Of a stretch of DNA of 46,133 nucleotides, positions 15,601 to 24,050 are shown piece after piece. The notes under the pieces are model-generated. The model searched no databases. It was not told the origin of the DNA and saw only the letters and a list, made by a program, of their open reading frames with translations. Within the stretch, counting starts at the first letter, position 1. Every line of letters begins with the position of its first letter. Source of the stretch: CAYFJO01 sp964343305 (GTDB lineage Bacteria; Planctomycetota; Planctomycetia; Pirellulales; Pirellulaceae). The stretch covers positions 1-46,133 of the forward strand of contig CAYFJO010000035.1 in assembly GCA_964343305.1 (NCBI GenBank). Direction: 5' to 3'. A program made the position numbers and the translations under genes.

Positions 15601-17616
15601 CTATTGCGATGTCTCGATGTCCCGCAAATGCTCCAGCAAAATGCGACGCACTTCCAAAATGCTGTGCGGATTCTGATGTGCCGACATGTGGTGTGCTTCG
15701 ACGACGAGTTCCGAATCGACGTCTTCTAAATGGGCACTTGCCAACTCCACAACGCCGTCTCCTTCGCCAGTAATCTTGGTTCCGATTCGTGCCACCGAAT
15801 TCGACGGCCCGGCCGTGCCGACGACATTGTGATACTTCACCCAACTCGATTTCCTGGCAGCCAGCATCGCGGGAAACATCGGGCAATCTGGGTCCAGCGA
15901 TTCGACGCTGGTGCGCGCCTGCAACAACTTTGTGTCGCGAAAGAAGTTGGTATTCTCACGCAACAGTTTTTCGCTGCCAAAAGTCAACATCTCTGGGATG
16001 GTAAACAGCGATCGACTCAGCCACTGCGTCGTGGAATTCGCAAACTGGCTGCCGCGATGCGGTGTGGCGATAGTGATCACTCGCCGGACGGATGGATCGG
16101 GACGGAAAAACAACGAACGAGCCAATTGTTCGCGTGTTGCATGGTTGGCATTCAATCGATCGAACGGTTGGTCGCTGAGGATTCGCCAGAAGTCCTGCCC
16201 GCTTTCGAGCGTTTGCAGTTTCGAGATCAGCCCGCCCATGCTATGCCCAACCAGCACCATTTCGTTAATCGCGGGCGAACGCCCCGTGGGATCAAGTGTC
16301 CGCCGTGCCTGCGCTAAATCGTCTCGCATGTCGCTCGCGCTAACCCAAAACGGTTGTCCCGATGGGTAGAGATAAAACCAAAATTGATAGCGATCGTGAA
16401 TTGCCGGATCGGCGCGCAAGTCGTTGAACATTTCCATCCACGTCGTGGGACTGGACCACAATCCGTGCACCATGACAACGGGGATTTTGTTGGATTGATA
16501 TGGCTCCAGCATGTAAAGCCCGCGCAGTTGTTTGCCAAAGTTCGCATCGAGCAAGGCAAAAGTCGCGACGGCGGGCGTCCGCACCAGCGGATCGTTCAGG
16601 TAGAATGCCAAGGGAGTGCTGAGGTCACTCTCCAGCCGAGCCACGCGGCCATCGACCTTCACGTCTCGCGTGGTGAGCGGGTCGTATAGTTCCAGCGAGC
16701 ATAGCTCGACGGTATCGTCGCTGGAGTTCGCCGCACTTCGGCGGCTTGAACAAACTCGCAAAAACGCGGTCACGGGAAAGGAGAGTCCATTGGGATAGTA
16801 TCGCTCGATAGGACCGTTTGAAGCCTGCTTGCGTCGTACCGCGATCAGAGGTACACCCAGCCCAAATGTTTGGTGGCGATTCCTGAGCCCCGTCATTTTG
16901 TAATCGGACACGAATTCAAATCGTTCAAACTCGTCATTCGCCCATGGCCCACGAGAAACGCAAGCAATGTCGAACTTCCTGCCAGCCGTGTACACCGAGT
17001 GTGTTTTTCCCGGACGCAGTTCTCCCCGGCTGGCAATGATGCGCAGCATTCCTTCGAGCGACGAGTTGTAGATTCTTCGCGCTTCGTGAAACACGGGATC
17101 ATAGGTGTTCCGCTCGCGGTCAAATCGCTCGTCCAGCAGAAACATGTACGAGTGCACGACGGCCACGCCAAAGAGGTCCATCGCCGCTTTTTCGTCGCCC
17201 GCGGCAACCGCTTTGTGTGCATAGAGTCCTGCCAGATCGGAGAACGCGAACAGTTTGTCCAGCGTTGGCTCGACATGGATGGATTGCGACAAACGGGCTA
17301 GCACAACTTGCGGCTCGCGCCGGGCTTGTTCATCGAGACCATATCGAATCAATGTCCGCTTGGTGCGCGAATTCGGTTCAGGAGCGGAAGAAGTAAACCA
17401 AGTCAACCGTTGATGAAGGCGATCACGCCCGGTTTTGCGGATGGCCACCATGCTGGGTGTGCCATAGTCGATCACGCTGGCGAAACGTTGCAGATTCTGT
17501 TTGTTGAAAGTGATGCAGCCGGTCGATGCAGAGACACAGACGATCGTCAGCAGCGTCGCGACGATTCGCGCCGTGCGATCGGTGAATCGAACCGTTTGTA
17601 TTTTGGACGCTCGCAT
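15601..17616 (-). CDS. Lipoprotein alpha/beta hydrolase (lipase-like, PGAP1-type)
   Basis: About 671 residues from the ATG at 17616. That start gives a basic region followed by IVATLLTIVCVSASTGC (lipobox STGC), so a lipoprotein. An in-frame ATG at 17736 would add 40 residues, and neither start has a clear ribosome site. The hydrolase domain occupies the second half: KIPVVMVHGLWSSPTTW (oxyanion strand), MVLVGHSMGGLISK (nucleophile Ser in GHSMGG), an Asp region GEGDGVVELASAH, and the catalytic His near EAHHMSAHQNP. The first half (about 350 residues) has no motif I recognise. The family hydrolyses lipid or peptidyl esters, and the substrate is unknown. A perfect hairpin (17783-17831) separates it from the upstream enolase-family gene. 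Confidence 0.85.
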   Translation of the reverse strand: MRASKIQTVRFTDRTARIVATLLTIVCVSASTGCITFNKQNLQRFASVIDYGTPSMVAIRKTGRDRLHQRLTWFTSSAPEPNSRTKRTLIRYGLDEQARREPQVVLARLSQSIHVEPTLDKLFAFSDLAGLYAHKAVAAGDEKAAMDLFGVAVVHSYMFLLDERFDRERNTYDPVFHEARRIYNSSLEGMLRIIASRGELRPGKTHSVYTAGRKFDIACVSRGPWANDEFERFEFVSDYKMTGLRNRHQTFGLGVPLIAVRRKQASNGPIERYYPNGLSFPVTAFLRVCSSRRSAANSSDDTVELCSLELYDPLTTRDVKVDGRVARLESDLSTPLAFYLNDPLVRTPAVATFALLDANFGKQLRGLYMLEPYQSNKIPVVMVHGLWSSPTTWMEMFNDLRADPAIHDRYQFWFYLYPSGQPFWVSASDMRDDLAQARRTLDPTGRSPAINEMVLVGHSMGGLISKLQTLESGQDFWRILSDQPFDRLNANHATREQLARSLFFRPDPSVRRVITIATPHRGSQFANSTTQWLSRSLFTIPEMLTFGSEKLLRENTNFFRDTKLLQARTSVESLDPDCPMFPAMLAARKSSWVKYHNVVGTAGPSNSVARIGTKITGEGDGVVELASAHLEDVDSELVVEAHHMSAHQNPHSILEVRRILLEHLRDIETSQ

Positions 17617-17782
17617 AGCCGGGTCGTGCAATGCTAGCTGAAATAACGTCTGCCGCCGTGCGCGCAGAATCTCCGCGATTTTAGGAGAGAGAACTAAAGC
17701 GGCCCCTTGAGAATTGGTCAACGCCAGTTTGCACATATTACGCGAATTGAGAAACGTTGGTTCGCCGCGCTCTGGTGATTGA

Positions 17783-17831
17783 GAATAAGGAAGGCAGGAA
17801 TAAGGTAAACATATTCCTGCCTTCCTTATTC
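17783..17831. terminator. Perfect 20-bp hairpin between two minus-strand genes
   Basis: gaataaggaaggcaggaata (17783-17802) is exactly complementary to 17812-17831, with a 9-base loop. It lies 12 bases downstream of the enolase-superfamily gene stop and probably ends that transcript. No long U-run follows on the minus strand. Confidence 0.6.
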
Positions 17832-17843
17832 AATCTGAATGCA

Positions 17844-18965
17844 TCAGCTTGGCGATGGATTTTCTTTAACTACATCCCAATCAACATCGATTCCTAATCC
17901 CGGTTGATCGGTGATCGTCGTCATTGGCCCATCAATCTTGACCGCGTTCTTCGCCAGGCTGAACTGATGATACGCCGGACCCAAAACATCGCCGGGGAAT
18001 TGTTCGATCCGTATGTTCTCCGTCGCCACGATCGCGTGGCACATGGCGGCAGTGGCAATGTCGTATTCCAGATTCGAGCCGATCGAACAGGCAACGCCGT
18101 GCTTGGCCGCAAACTCGGCGATCTGCTTTGTCTTGCGAATGCCACCGTTTTTGCCTGGATACAGACTGATCACGTCGCAGCACTCGTTGCGGATCAGCTC
18201 CTGGGCGTGGATCAAATCAAAACAAATATCGTCGGCCATGATCGGTGGCTTCACTTCGCGGCGAACGCGTGCCATGCTAGCGTAGTCGCCATCCGCCGTT
18301 GGTTGTTCCATCAAGCCGATGCTGCAGTCTTCCAGTGCGTGCAGGCAATGGATCGCAGTGTCGGCGTCCCAACCACAGTTTGCGTCCAACACCAGGTCGT
18401 TGTCCGAGCCGATCGTTTCTCGCACGGCGCGCACGCGAGCAATGTCATCTTCCGCTTTCCCGCCGACTTTCACTTTGATCGTCGTGAACCCTTGGTCAAG
18501 CAATTCGGTTGCCCGCTTCTTCGCGCGATCCACGTCATACGCTCCCATCGAGAACCGGCTTCGAATCGTCAGGTCGCGGCAAGCGCCGCCAAGCAACTCA
18601 TAGACTGGTTTGCCGGCCGTTTTCCCCGCAATATCCCAGCACGCCATTTCGATTGCCGATTTGGCAAACCAATTGTGTCGGCAGGCAGCATCCATCTGTC
18701 TATCGATCGCTTCCACGTCGCAGGGATCGCTGCCGACGACAGCTGGCGCGAGAACGTGCTGAATCAAGGCTTCGGCCCCCCAAATCGTTTCTCCGCTCCA
18801 ACGCGGCGAGACCGTCGCTTCACCGACACCTTCAATCCCTTCGTCAGTCAACACGCGAACGATTGTGTAATCCGACACATCATGGACGCCAAGCGACGTG
18901 ATCATGAGATACTCAGGCTTGATTGGTATGCGAACAGAGTGGGTTTCGATCCTGGCGATTTTCAT
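17844..18965 (-). CDS. Mandelate racemase/muconate lactonizing enzyme family (enolase superfamily)
   Basis: A 373-residue soluble enzyme. The N-terminal capping domain (about 1-125) begins MKIARIETHSVRIPIK. The barrel carries the superfamily residues: KVKVG with K164 and K166 (acid/base KxK), metal ligands D194 (LDAN), E220 (LMEQP) and D245 (MADD), and K272 (YPGKNGG) on the opposite face. This is the muconate-lactonizing-enzyme-like arrangement with two lysines. The family abstracts the alpha proton of a carboxylate, in cycloisomerases, o-succinylbenzoate synthases or dipeptide epimerases. The exact substrate cannot be read. Planctomycete copies often sit among carbohydrate genes. No strong ribosome site lies before the ATG at 18965. 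Confidence 0.9.
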   Translation of the reverse strand: MKIARIETHSVRIPIKPEYLMITSLGVHDVSDYTIVRVLTDEGIEGVGEATVSPRWSGETIWGAEALIQHVLAPAVVGSDPCDVEAIDRQMDAACRHNWFAKSAIEMACWDIAGKTAGKPVYELLGGACRDLTIRSRFSMGAYDVDRAKKRATELLDQGFTTIKVKVGGKAEDDIARVRAVRETIGSDNDLVLDANCGWDADTAIHCLHALEDCSIGLMEQPTADGDYASMARVRREVKPPIMADDICFDLIHAQELIRNECCDVISLYPGKNGGIRKTKQIAEFAAKHGVACSIGSNLEYDIATAAMCHAIVATENIRIEQFPGDVLGPAYHQFSLAKNAVKIDGPMTTITDQPGLGIDVDWDVVKENPSPS

Positions 18966-19138
18966 TTTGGTTCAATCGAACTCGCGGTTTGTCTGACTGT
19001 CGAACTGCGGTTGTGAAGGTTAGAATTGCACTCAAGATATCTCGTCCACATCTTATGAGCAATCACGAAAAACAATCTTGTCCGCTACGAATGAATTTAT
19101 GTCGTAGCATGAGATCGTCGAATTGAAGGAACGGTTTA

Positions 19139-20218
19139 ATGGATGTTGGTTTTATTGCAGTTATATATTTCGGTTTTGCGCTGCTCTTCATTGTGATAGG
19201 CGCAACTGGTTACTATGGATGGACTCGCACTCCAGAATCAATGCTTTCCATTCAGAGAACACGCTTTTGGTCGCGCCTTTGGACAGACTTTTGGGTTGCT
19301 ATCATTGGAAAAGAGGGCGTCAGGAAGTATGGGATCGGCGGTAGCGTCGTCTTATTGATCGTTGGGGCTTGTTTTCTTTTGTCTAGCTTCGGTGCATTTT
19401 ATACTCACTTCACTTCGGGATCCCCCAAACCAACTCAGTCGTCTTGGCGAACTTCGCGGCCAGGTTCAGGTCAAGTGACTCCCTACAACTACCGCGATCG
19501 TTTCAAGCCTGAGGTCCCCAAATCCAAGAAGCCGATCTCGCTTGGGAAACCAATTTTGCAGTTTTCTCACGGGGCAGGAGATAATCTGGCTTGCGTATTT
19601 GCACGAAACGGCGCGAGTGTTTTGTCGATCAGCGAATCTTCACAACCTGTTGAGTTTGACACCAAGACAGGCGAATCACGAGTTTTGAAAAATCTCAGCG
19701 ACAAAAGGGCTGATTCCGTATTTTCGACAGCCGACAAAAAGCATGCGATATTTTCGCGCCGATCTAAGTCGAATGGTTCGTATCGCTATTTGATTTCAGT
19801 TGTTGATTTGTCGACGCTTGAAGTGAATCGAACTAAGGACTTAGACGCAAAGCCATTTGCTGCAACCGCCGACCTCAAAGCATTTGTTTTTTCCGACGGA
19901 CAAGGCGGCTTTTACATTGGTGCCGCGGATGGCTTAATGACATTTTCTGTCAAGCGGGCTAGTTTTCATCCTACTGAAGAGATTGTTTTCGATGGCGGTA
20001 TTGAGGGTGTGTGTGCTCGCGACTTGAATAACCCAGAGCGTTTACAGAGGATTGAGAGTATTGACGTACGAAGGGCCTTTGTGGACGTTTCCCTTAATGG
20101 AAATGTTTTAGCTGTGTGGGACCGTCAGCTGATCAACATCTGCCTTTGGCGCGACGACCAAAGGATTTCCCATTTCTACGCGCCACGTCAACACAATAGT
20201 GCCGCAACTCACAATTGA
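19139..20218 (+). CDS. Membrane-anchored WD40-like propeller protein, probably 3'-truncated
   Basis: A 359-residue frame with aaggaac 9 bases before the ATG. Two membrane segments (about residues 5-27 and 66-90) are followed by a Pro/Ser-rich linker and a propeller-like region with repeats such as ASVLSISESS, AVWDRQLINICLW and YLISVVDLSTLEV. The frame ends abruptly (HFYAPRQHNSAATHN), while continuing propeller-like sequence appears in other frames to 20658. The last residues may already be out of frame. I regard the gene as decayed or frameshifted and not a complete protein. AT content is higher than in neighbouring genes. Confidence 0.6.
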   Translation: MDVGFIAVIYFGFALLFIVIGATGYYGWTRTPESMLSIQRTRFWSRLWTDFWVAIIGKEGVRKYGIGGSVVLLIVGACFLLSSFGAFYTHFTSGSPKPTQSSWRTSRPGSGQVTPYNYRDRFKPEVPKSKKPISLGKPILQFSHGAGDNLACVFARNGASVLSISESSQPVEFDTKTGESRVLKNLSDKRADSVFSTADKKHAIFSRRSKSNGSYRYLISVVDLSTLEVNRTKDLDAKPFAATADLKAFVFSDGQGGFYIGAADGLMTFSVKRASFHPTEEIVFDGGIEGVCARDLNNPERLQRIESIDVRRAFVDVSLNGNVLAVWDRQLINICLWRDDQRISHFYAPRQHNSAATHN

Positions 20219-20281
20219 TTCGCCACTACTGGCGAAGTCTGCCTATTCTATTGCTAGCTACGTCTAACCTAACACCGCTTG

Positions 20282-20658
20282 ATGCTTGTTTTCGGCACGA
20301 CGCCAAACTATGGCCACTTTGTCAATTTTAAGTGCGGACTTTGGGAAATCTGGAGACGGTGGAAAATCATTGGAAATAGGTAAGATCTGATCCTGGTGGC
20401 ACTTTAACTGTGACTTGCGGCAATAGTGTGTTTTGCCTTTCCCATAATGGGCGATTTGTCACTTATAGCACGGACGGCATGTTGGTGTTATTTGATGTAA
20501 AACGAGAACTAATTGTCGGCGCTTTTGAAGCAGATTTTTTGCCAAACGACATTCGAGGAGTCGAATTCGCTTCTCAGGAGACACATCTACTCGCCTATAC
20601 AAAAACGACCGGTTTCGTTTGGGAAATTGATAAATCATTCGTCAATGCACAGAATTAG
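20282..20658 (+). pseudogene. Detached 3' remnant of the WD40-like gene
   Basis: Frames after the stop at 20216-20218 carry pieces of the same type of sequence. One is an ATG-led 33-codon piece at 20282-20383 (MLVFGTTPNYGHFVNFKCGL). Another, in a different frame, runs at 20386-20658 and includes CGNSVFCLSHNGRFVTYSTD, MLVLFDVKRELIVGAF and TGFVWEIDKSF, typical propeller-blade strands. No ribosome site precedes either. Stops and frame changes between them point to decay by small indels. Confidence 0.55.
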
Positions 20659-20728
20659 CGCGCAAGGACAATGGATACCGGTTGCTGGCAATTCCACTTC
20701 AGATCAAAAGTAAAAAAGGAAGATGTTC

Positions 20729-22072
20729 ATGTTGAGTTTTTCCCATTCCGCGCAGTGTTTTTGTCTGATTCTGTTGGCGACCACCTTGTGTGGCGCACCG
20801 ACAAGCTCCAGCGCGGACGACGCAATACTACCGAAAGGTTTTCGCGCGCTATTCAACGGCCAGAATCTCAAAGGTTGGTACGGCAACAACCCTCATCAAA
20901 CCGCCAAAGCCAAGAGCGATCAGCACGACAAGGCAATCGAAGATCAGCAGTCGGAATTCAAGGCCCACTGGAGTGTGGACAACGGCGAGTTGGTCAACGA
21001 CGGCCATGGGCCTTATGCAACAACGAAAGATGAATTCGGCGACATGGAATTTCATCTCGAATACAAAACTGTCGCCAAAGCGGACAGCGGCATCTATCTT
21101 CGCGGCACGCCGCAAGTGCAGATTTGGGACACCACCAAAGAAGGCGGCAAATGGGATCGCCATGCCGACAAGGGTTCCGGCGGGCTGTTCAATAATCGTC
21201 CCGAATCGCCGGGCAAGCTACCGCTGGTACTGGCCGACAAACCGTTCGGCGAGTGGAACAGTTTCCGCATCGTTCAACTTGGCAGCCGGACGACCGTCAC
21301 AATGAACGAAGAGCTGGTCGTTGACAACGCGATCATGGAAAACTATTGGGACAAGACTCGAGCAACCCCGTTGCCCGCGCGTGGTCCGATTCATTTACAA
21401 ACTCATGGCGGCGAAATCCGGTGGCGCAATCTGTACGTTCGCGAGGTCTCGGCCGACGAAGCGAACGCGCGGCTGCGCGGCGACGACCGGGCTGCGGGCT
21501 TCGAACCGATTTTTAACGGCAAAGACCTGACGGGCTGGAGCGGTGCGACGGACGATTACGAAGTTCGTGACGGTGCGGTCGTTTGCAAACCCAAACAGGG
21601 CGGCGTTTTATTCACCAATAAACAATACGACGACTTCATTGTCCGGCTCGAATTCAAATTGCCGCCTGGCGGAAACAATGGACTGGCGATTCGATATCCT
21701 GGCGAAGGTCCCGCGCATTTCGACGCGATGTGTGAACTCCAAGTACTCGATAACACGGCCGAGAAATACTCGAATCTCGACCCGCGTCAGTTCCACGGTT
21801 CGGCGTACGGCATGGTCGCGGCACATCGCGGTTATCAACGACCGGTGGGCGAGTGGAATTATCAAGAAGTGACGGTCAAAGGCTCGACCATTAAAGTCGA
21901 ACTGAACGGTTCCGTCATCCTCGACACAGACTTGAGCCCCGTTTCGCAGTTCAAAGACAACTCGCCTCATCCCGGCAAAGATCGAAAGACCGGTCACTTT
22001 GGTTTCGCCGGCCATGGCGATCCCGTGATGTTTCGCAACATCGCTATCAAATCACTTGGCAACGACCGTTGA
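20729..22072 (+). CDS. Secreted protein with two DUF1080 (3-keto-disaccharide hydrolase-like) domains
   Basis: About 447 residues. Two ATGs (20723 and 20729) follow aaggaag, and the second has the better spacing. The signal peptide ends near SSSA-DDA. Domain 1 (about 35-250) starts GFRALFNGQNLKGWYG and contains DSGIYLRGTPQVQIWDT. Domain 2 (about 265-445) starts FEPIFNGKDLTGWSG and contains NNGLAIRYPGEGPAHFDAMC and GFAGHGDPVMFRNIAIK. Both follow the PF06439 jelly-roll pattern (FNGkdLdGW, then rNIyik). Family members act on 3-keto sugars or glycans, and most planctomycete copies are uncharacterised. It likely acts outside the cytoplasm. The next gene starts 61 bases downstream. Confidence 0.9.
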   Translation: MLSFSHSAQCFCLILLATTLCGAPTSSSADDAILPKGFRALFNGQNLKGWYGNNPHQTAKAKSDQHDKAIEDQQSEFKAHWSVDNGELVNDGHGPYATTKDEFGDMEFHLEYKTVAKADSGIYLRGTPQVQIWDTTKEGGKWDRHADKGSGGLFNNRPESPGKLPLVLADKPFGEWNSFRIVQLGSRTTVTMNEELVVDNAIMENYWDKTRATPLPARGPIHLQTHGGEIRWRNLYVREVSADEANARLRGDDRAAGFEPIFNGKDLTGWSGATDDYEVRDGAVVCKPKQGGVLFTNKQYDDFIVRLEFKLPPGGNNGLAIRYPGEGPAHFDAMCELQVLDNTAEKYSNLDPRQFHGSAYGMVAAHRGYQRPVGEWNYQEVTVKGSTIKVELNGSVILDTDLSPVSQFKDNSPHPGKDRKTGHFGFAGHGDPVMFRNIAIKSLGNDR

Positions 22073-22133
22073 ATCGTGACGCATTTGCTGAACGCCGGAT
22101 CGGTAGCTCGTCTCAACAACAGGAAGCAAGCGA

Positions 22134-24023
22134 ATGGGCGTCGCGTTGGTCATCTCAGAGAACTGGGACCTGGATGTCTTGGCCAAATGGGCGTGCCAAT
22201 GCGCTCGCGCCGCCGGCGACGATCTTCTGTTGCTTCAAATTCAACGCCGCGCGGGTGAACCAAATGTCAACACGATTTGGCCTGATTCTGAAGAGCCCGA
22301 TTCCAATTTGATCCAGGCCGGCCAGCAAATCGTCGGCAACGATTTCGTTTGGCCGGACGAACATGAAGTTGGTGACGAAAGCAGCGATTCAGAAAACCCA
22401 AAACCGAAGCTAACGATCAAGCAGATCCAACACGCAGAACCTGCGGAAGCTGTATTGACCGAGATCTCGAAGGCGGGATGCAAACTGCTGATCATTCCGC
22501 GTCATCAGTCGGTAAAAAGCAAATCACCGGAGTTCGAAATTGAGCGTCGTTTGTTTCGCGAAGCACCTTGCCAGGTAATGCAATTGCGACCGGGTGAAAA
22601 GGACGTGGACACCTGCAAATCGATCGTCGTCGCCGCCGGCGGTGGCGAGCACTCGGAAATTGCCTTGAATCTTGCCACGGACCTTGCCGTGGCCAACGAT
22701 GGCAACGTGACGGCCGTCTACATTGAACCGAAGATCGATCCAGTCGCCAATTTAGTCGGCGAGCAGATTTTGGAGCGGTTCGTTGCCCGCGAGCTGCGAA
22801 AGAACGCGGACCGCATCACCACCCAGGTGCTGATGAACAACAGCGTGGCCGAAGGACTTGCTGCCGCGCGCGATGACGAAGCTGAGTTGCTCGTGTTGGG
22901 CGCAACAAACCACGGCGTCGTTCACCGATTCCTGTTTTCATCAATTTCAGAACAACTTTTGTCGCAGCCTTCGGAAGCGACGGTGTGCGTGATCCGACCC
23001 GCCATGGCGTGGACCAGCCGCATTTGGCGCACGATCAATCGTGCCGCGACGTATTACATCCCGCAACTCGATCGTCAACGACGGATTGAATTGGTGGAAC
23101 GTGTGCAAGCCAGTTCGAAATGGGATTTTGATTTCATTACGCTGGTTTGTCTGTCGACATTGATCGCAACGTTTGGTTTGATTCAAAACTCGTTGGCCGT
23201 GATTATTGGGGCGATGTTGGTCGCGCCGCTGATGACGCCAATGCTGGGTGTCGGATTGTCGCTCGTGCAAGGCAATGCCGTCATGGCCCGCAACGCGGCG
23301 GGTTCGATTTGGCGAGGATTTTTGGCCGCATTTGCAATTGCGCTGGTCACCGGACTGTTCGTGCCAGGTTGGGATGTTCAGTCGGAAATGACCAACCGTG
23401 GTTCGCCGGGAATCATCGATTTGTTGGTCGCCTACGCCAGCGGCCTTTGCGCGGCGTATGCCATTGGCCGACCGAATCTTGTCTCGGCGCTACCCGGCGT
23501 GGCGATCGCAGCCGCCTTGGTGCCCCCGATCGCAACCTCTGGATTGGCCACGGTCGCCGGCCATTGGGAACTTGCGATCGGTGCCGCGCTTTTGTTCTTG
23601 ACCAACTTCCTAGCGATCGTGCTTGGAGCCGCGTGCAGCCTCTGGTGTGTAGGCATCCGCGGCGCGCACGAACATGGCGGATTCGCAACGTGGGCCCCGT
23701 GGGTCGCGTTGACGCTTTTGATCGCAACGGTCACGCTGGCGATATACGAAGCGGTCCCAACAGGGCAAGACCTCAAGTATCTGCGCGAAGAGATACAAAA
23801 GTGCGCCGACGACGATGGCAATGTTGAGCTGTTGGACGTGGTCAAATCAAGACACAAGGGCCGAATCCGAATCGACGTCATCATCCGATCCGAGACAGAA
23901 CCATCGCGCGAGTTCATGGACGCCATCTCGACCGTTGCCGCCGCGCGATACACGCCGCCAGCGATGGTCCGATTGGAATGGCGACGGATCTACATGTCAC
24001 GAATCGATTCCGATCAGGACTAA
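22134..24023 (+). CDS. USP-USP-DUF389 fusion membrane protein
   Basis: A 629-residue protein with aggaag 7 bases before the ATG. Residues about 1-152 form a degenerate universal-stress-protein fold (CKLLIIPRHQ...EAPCQVMQLRP). Residues about 160-291 form a second USP domain (KSIVVAAGGGEHSEIALNLA, LLVLGATNHGVVHRF, ATVCVIRP). Residues about 320-540 are a DUF389 (TIGR00341-type) domain with about six membrane segments, including IIGAMLVAPLMTPMLGVGLS and ALPGVAIAAALVPPIATSG. A soluble tail of about 90 residues follows. Function is unknown. The USP domains could sense ATP or stress and gate the membrane part, which is inference. It is convergent with the dimethylformamidase-like gene. Confidence 0.88.
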   Translation: MGVALVISENWDLDVLAKWACQCARAAGDDLLLLQIQRRAGEPNVNTIWPDSEEPDSNLIQAGQQIVGNDFVWPDEHEVGDESSDSENPKPKLTIKQIQHAEPAEAVLTEISKAGCKLLIIPRHQSVKSKSPEFEIERRLFREAPCQVMQLRPGEKDVDTCKSIVVAAGGGEHSEIALNLATDLAVANDGNVTAVYIEPKIDPVANLVGEQILERFVARELRKNADRITTQVLMNNSVAEGLAAARDDEAELLVLGATNHGVVHRFLFSSISEQLLSQPSEATVCVIRPAMAWTSRIWRTINRAATYYIPQLDRQRRIELVERVQASSKWDFDFITLVCLSTLIATFGLIQNSLAVIIGAMLVAPLMTPMLGVGLSLVQGNAVMARNAAGSIWRGFLAAFAIALVTGLFVPGWDVQSEMTNRGSPGIIDLLVAYASGLCAAYAIGRPNLVSALPGVAIAAALVPPIATSGLATVAGHWELAIGAALLFLTNFLAIVLGAACSLWCVGIRGAHEHGGFATWAPWVALTLLIATVTLAIYEAVPTGQDLKYLREEIQKCADDDGNVELLDVVKSRHKGRIRIDVIIRSETEPSREFMDAISTVAAARYTPPAMVRLEWRRIYMSRIDSDQD

Positions 24024-24050
24024 GACATCGCGGAGCTTGATTCATGTCGG

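Noticed and set aside
17904..19016. A 370-codon plus-strand open frame
   Set aside because: It is antisense to the enolase-superfamily gene, whose catalytic residues are all present.
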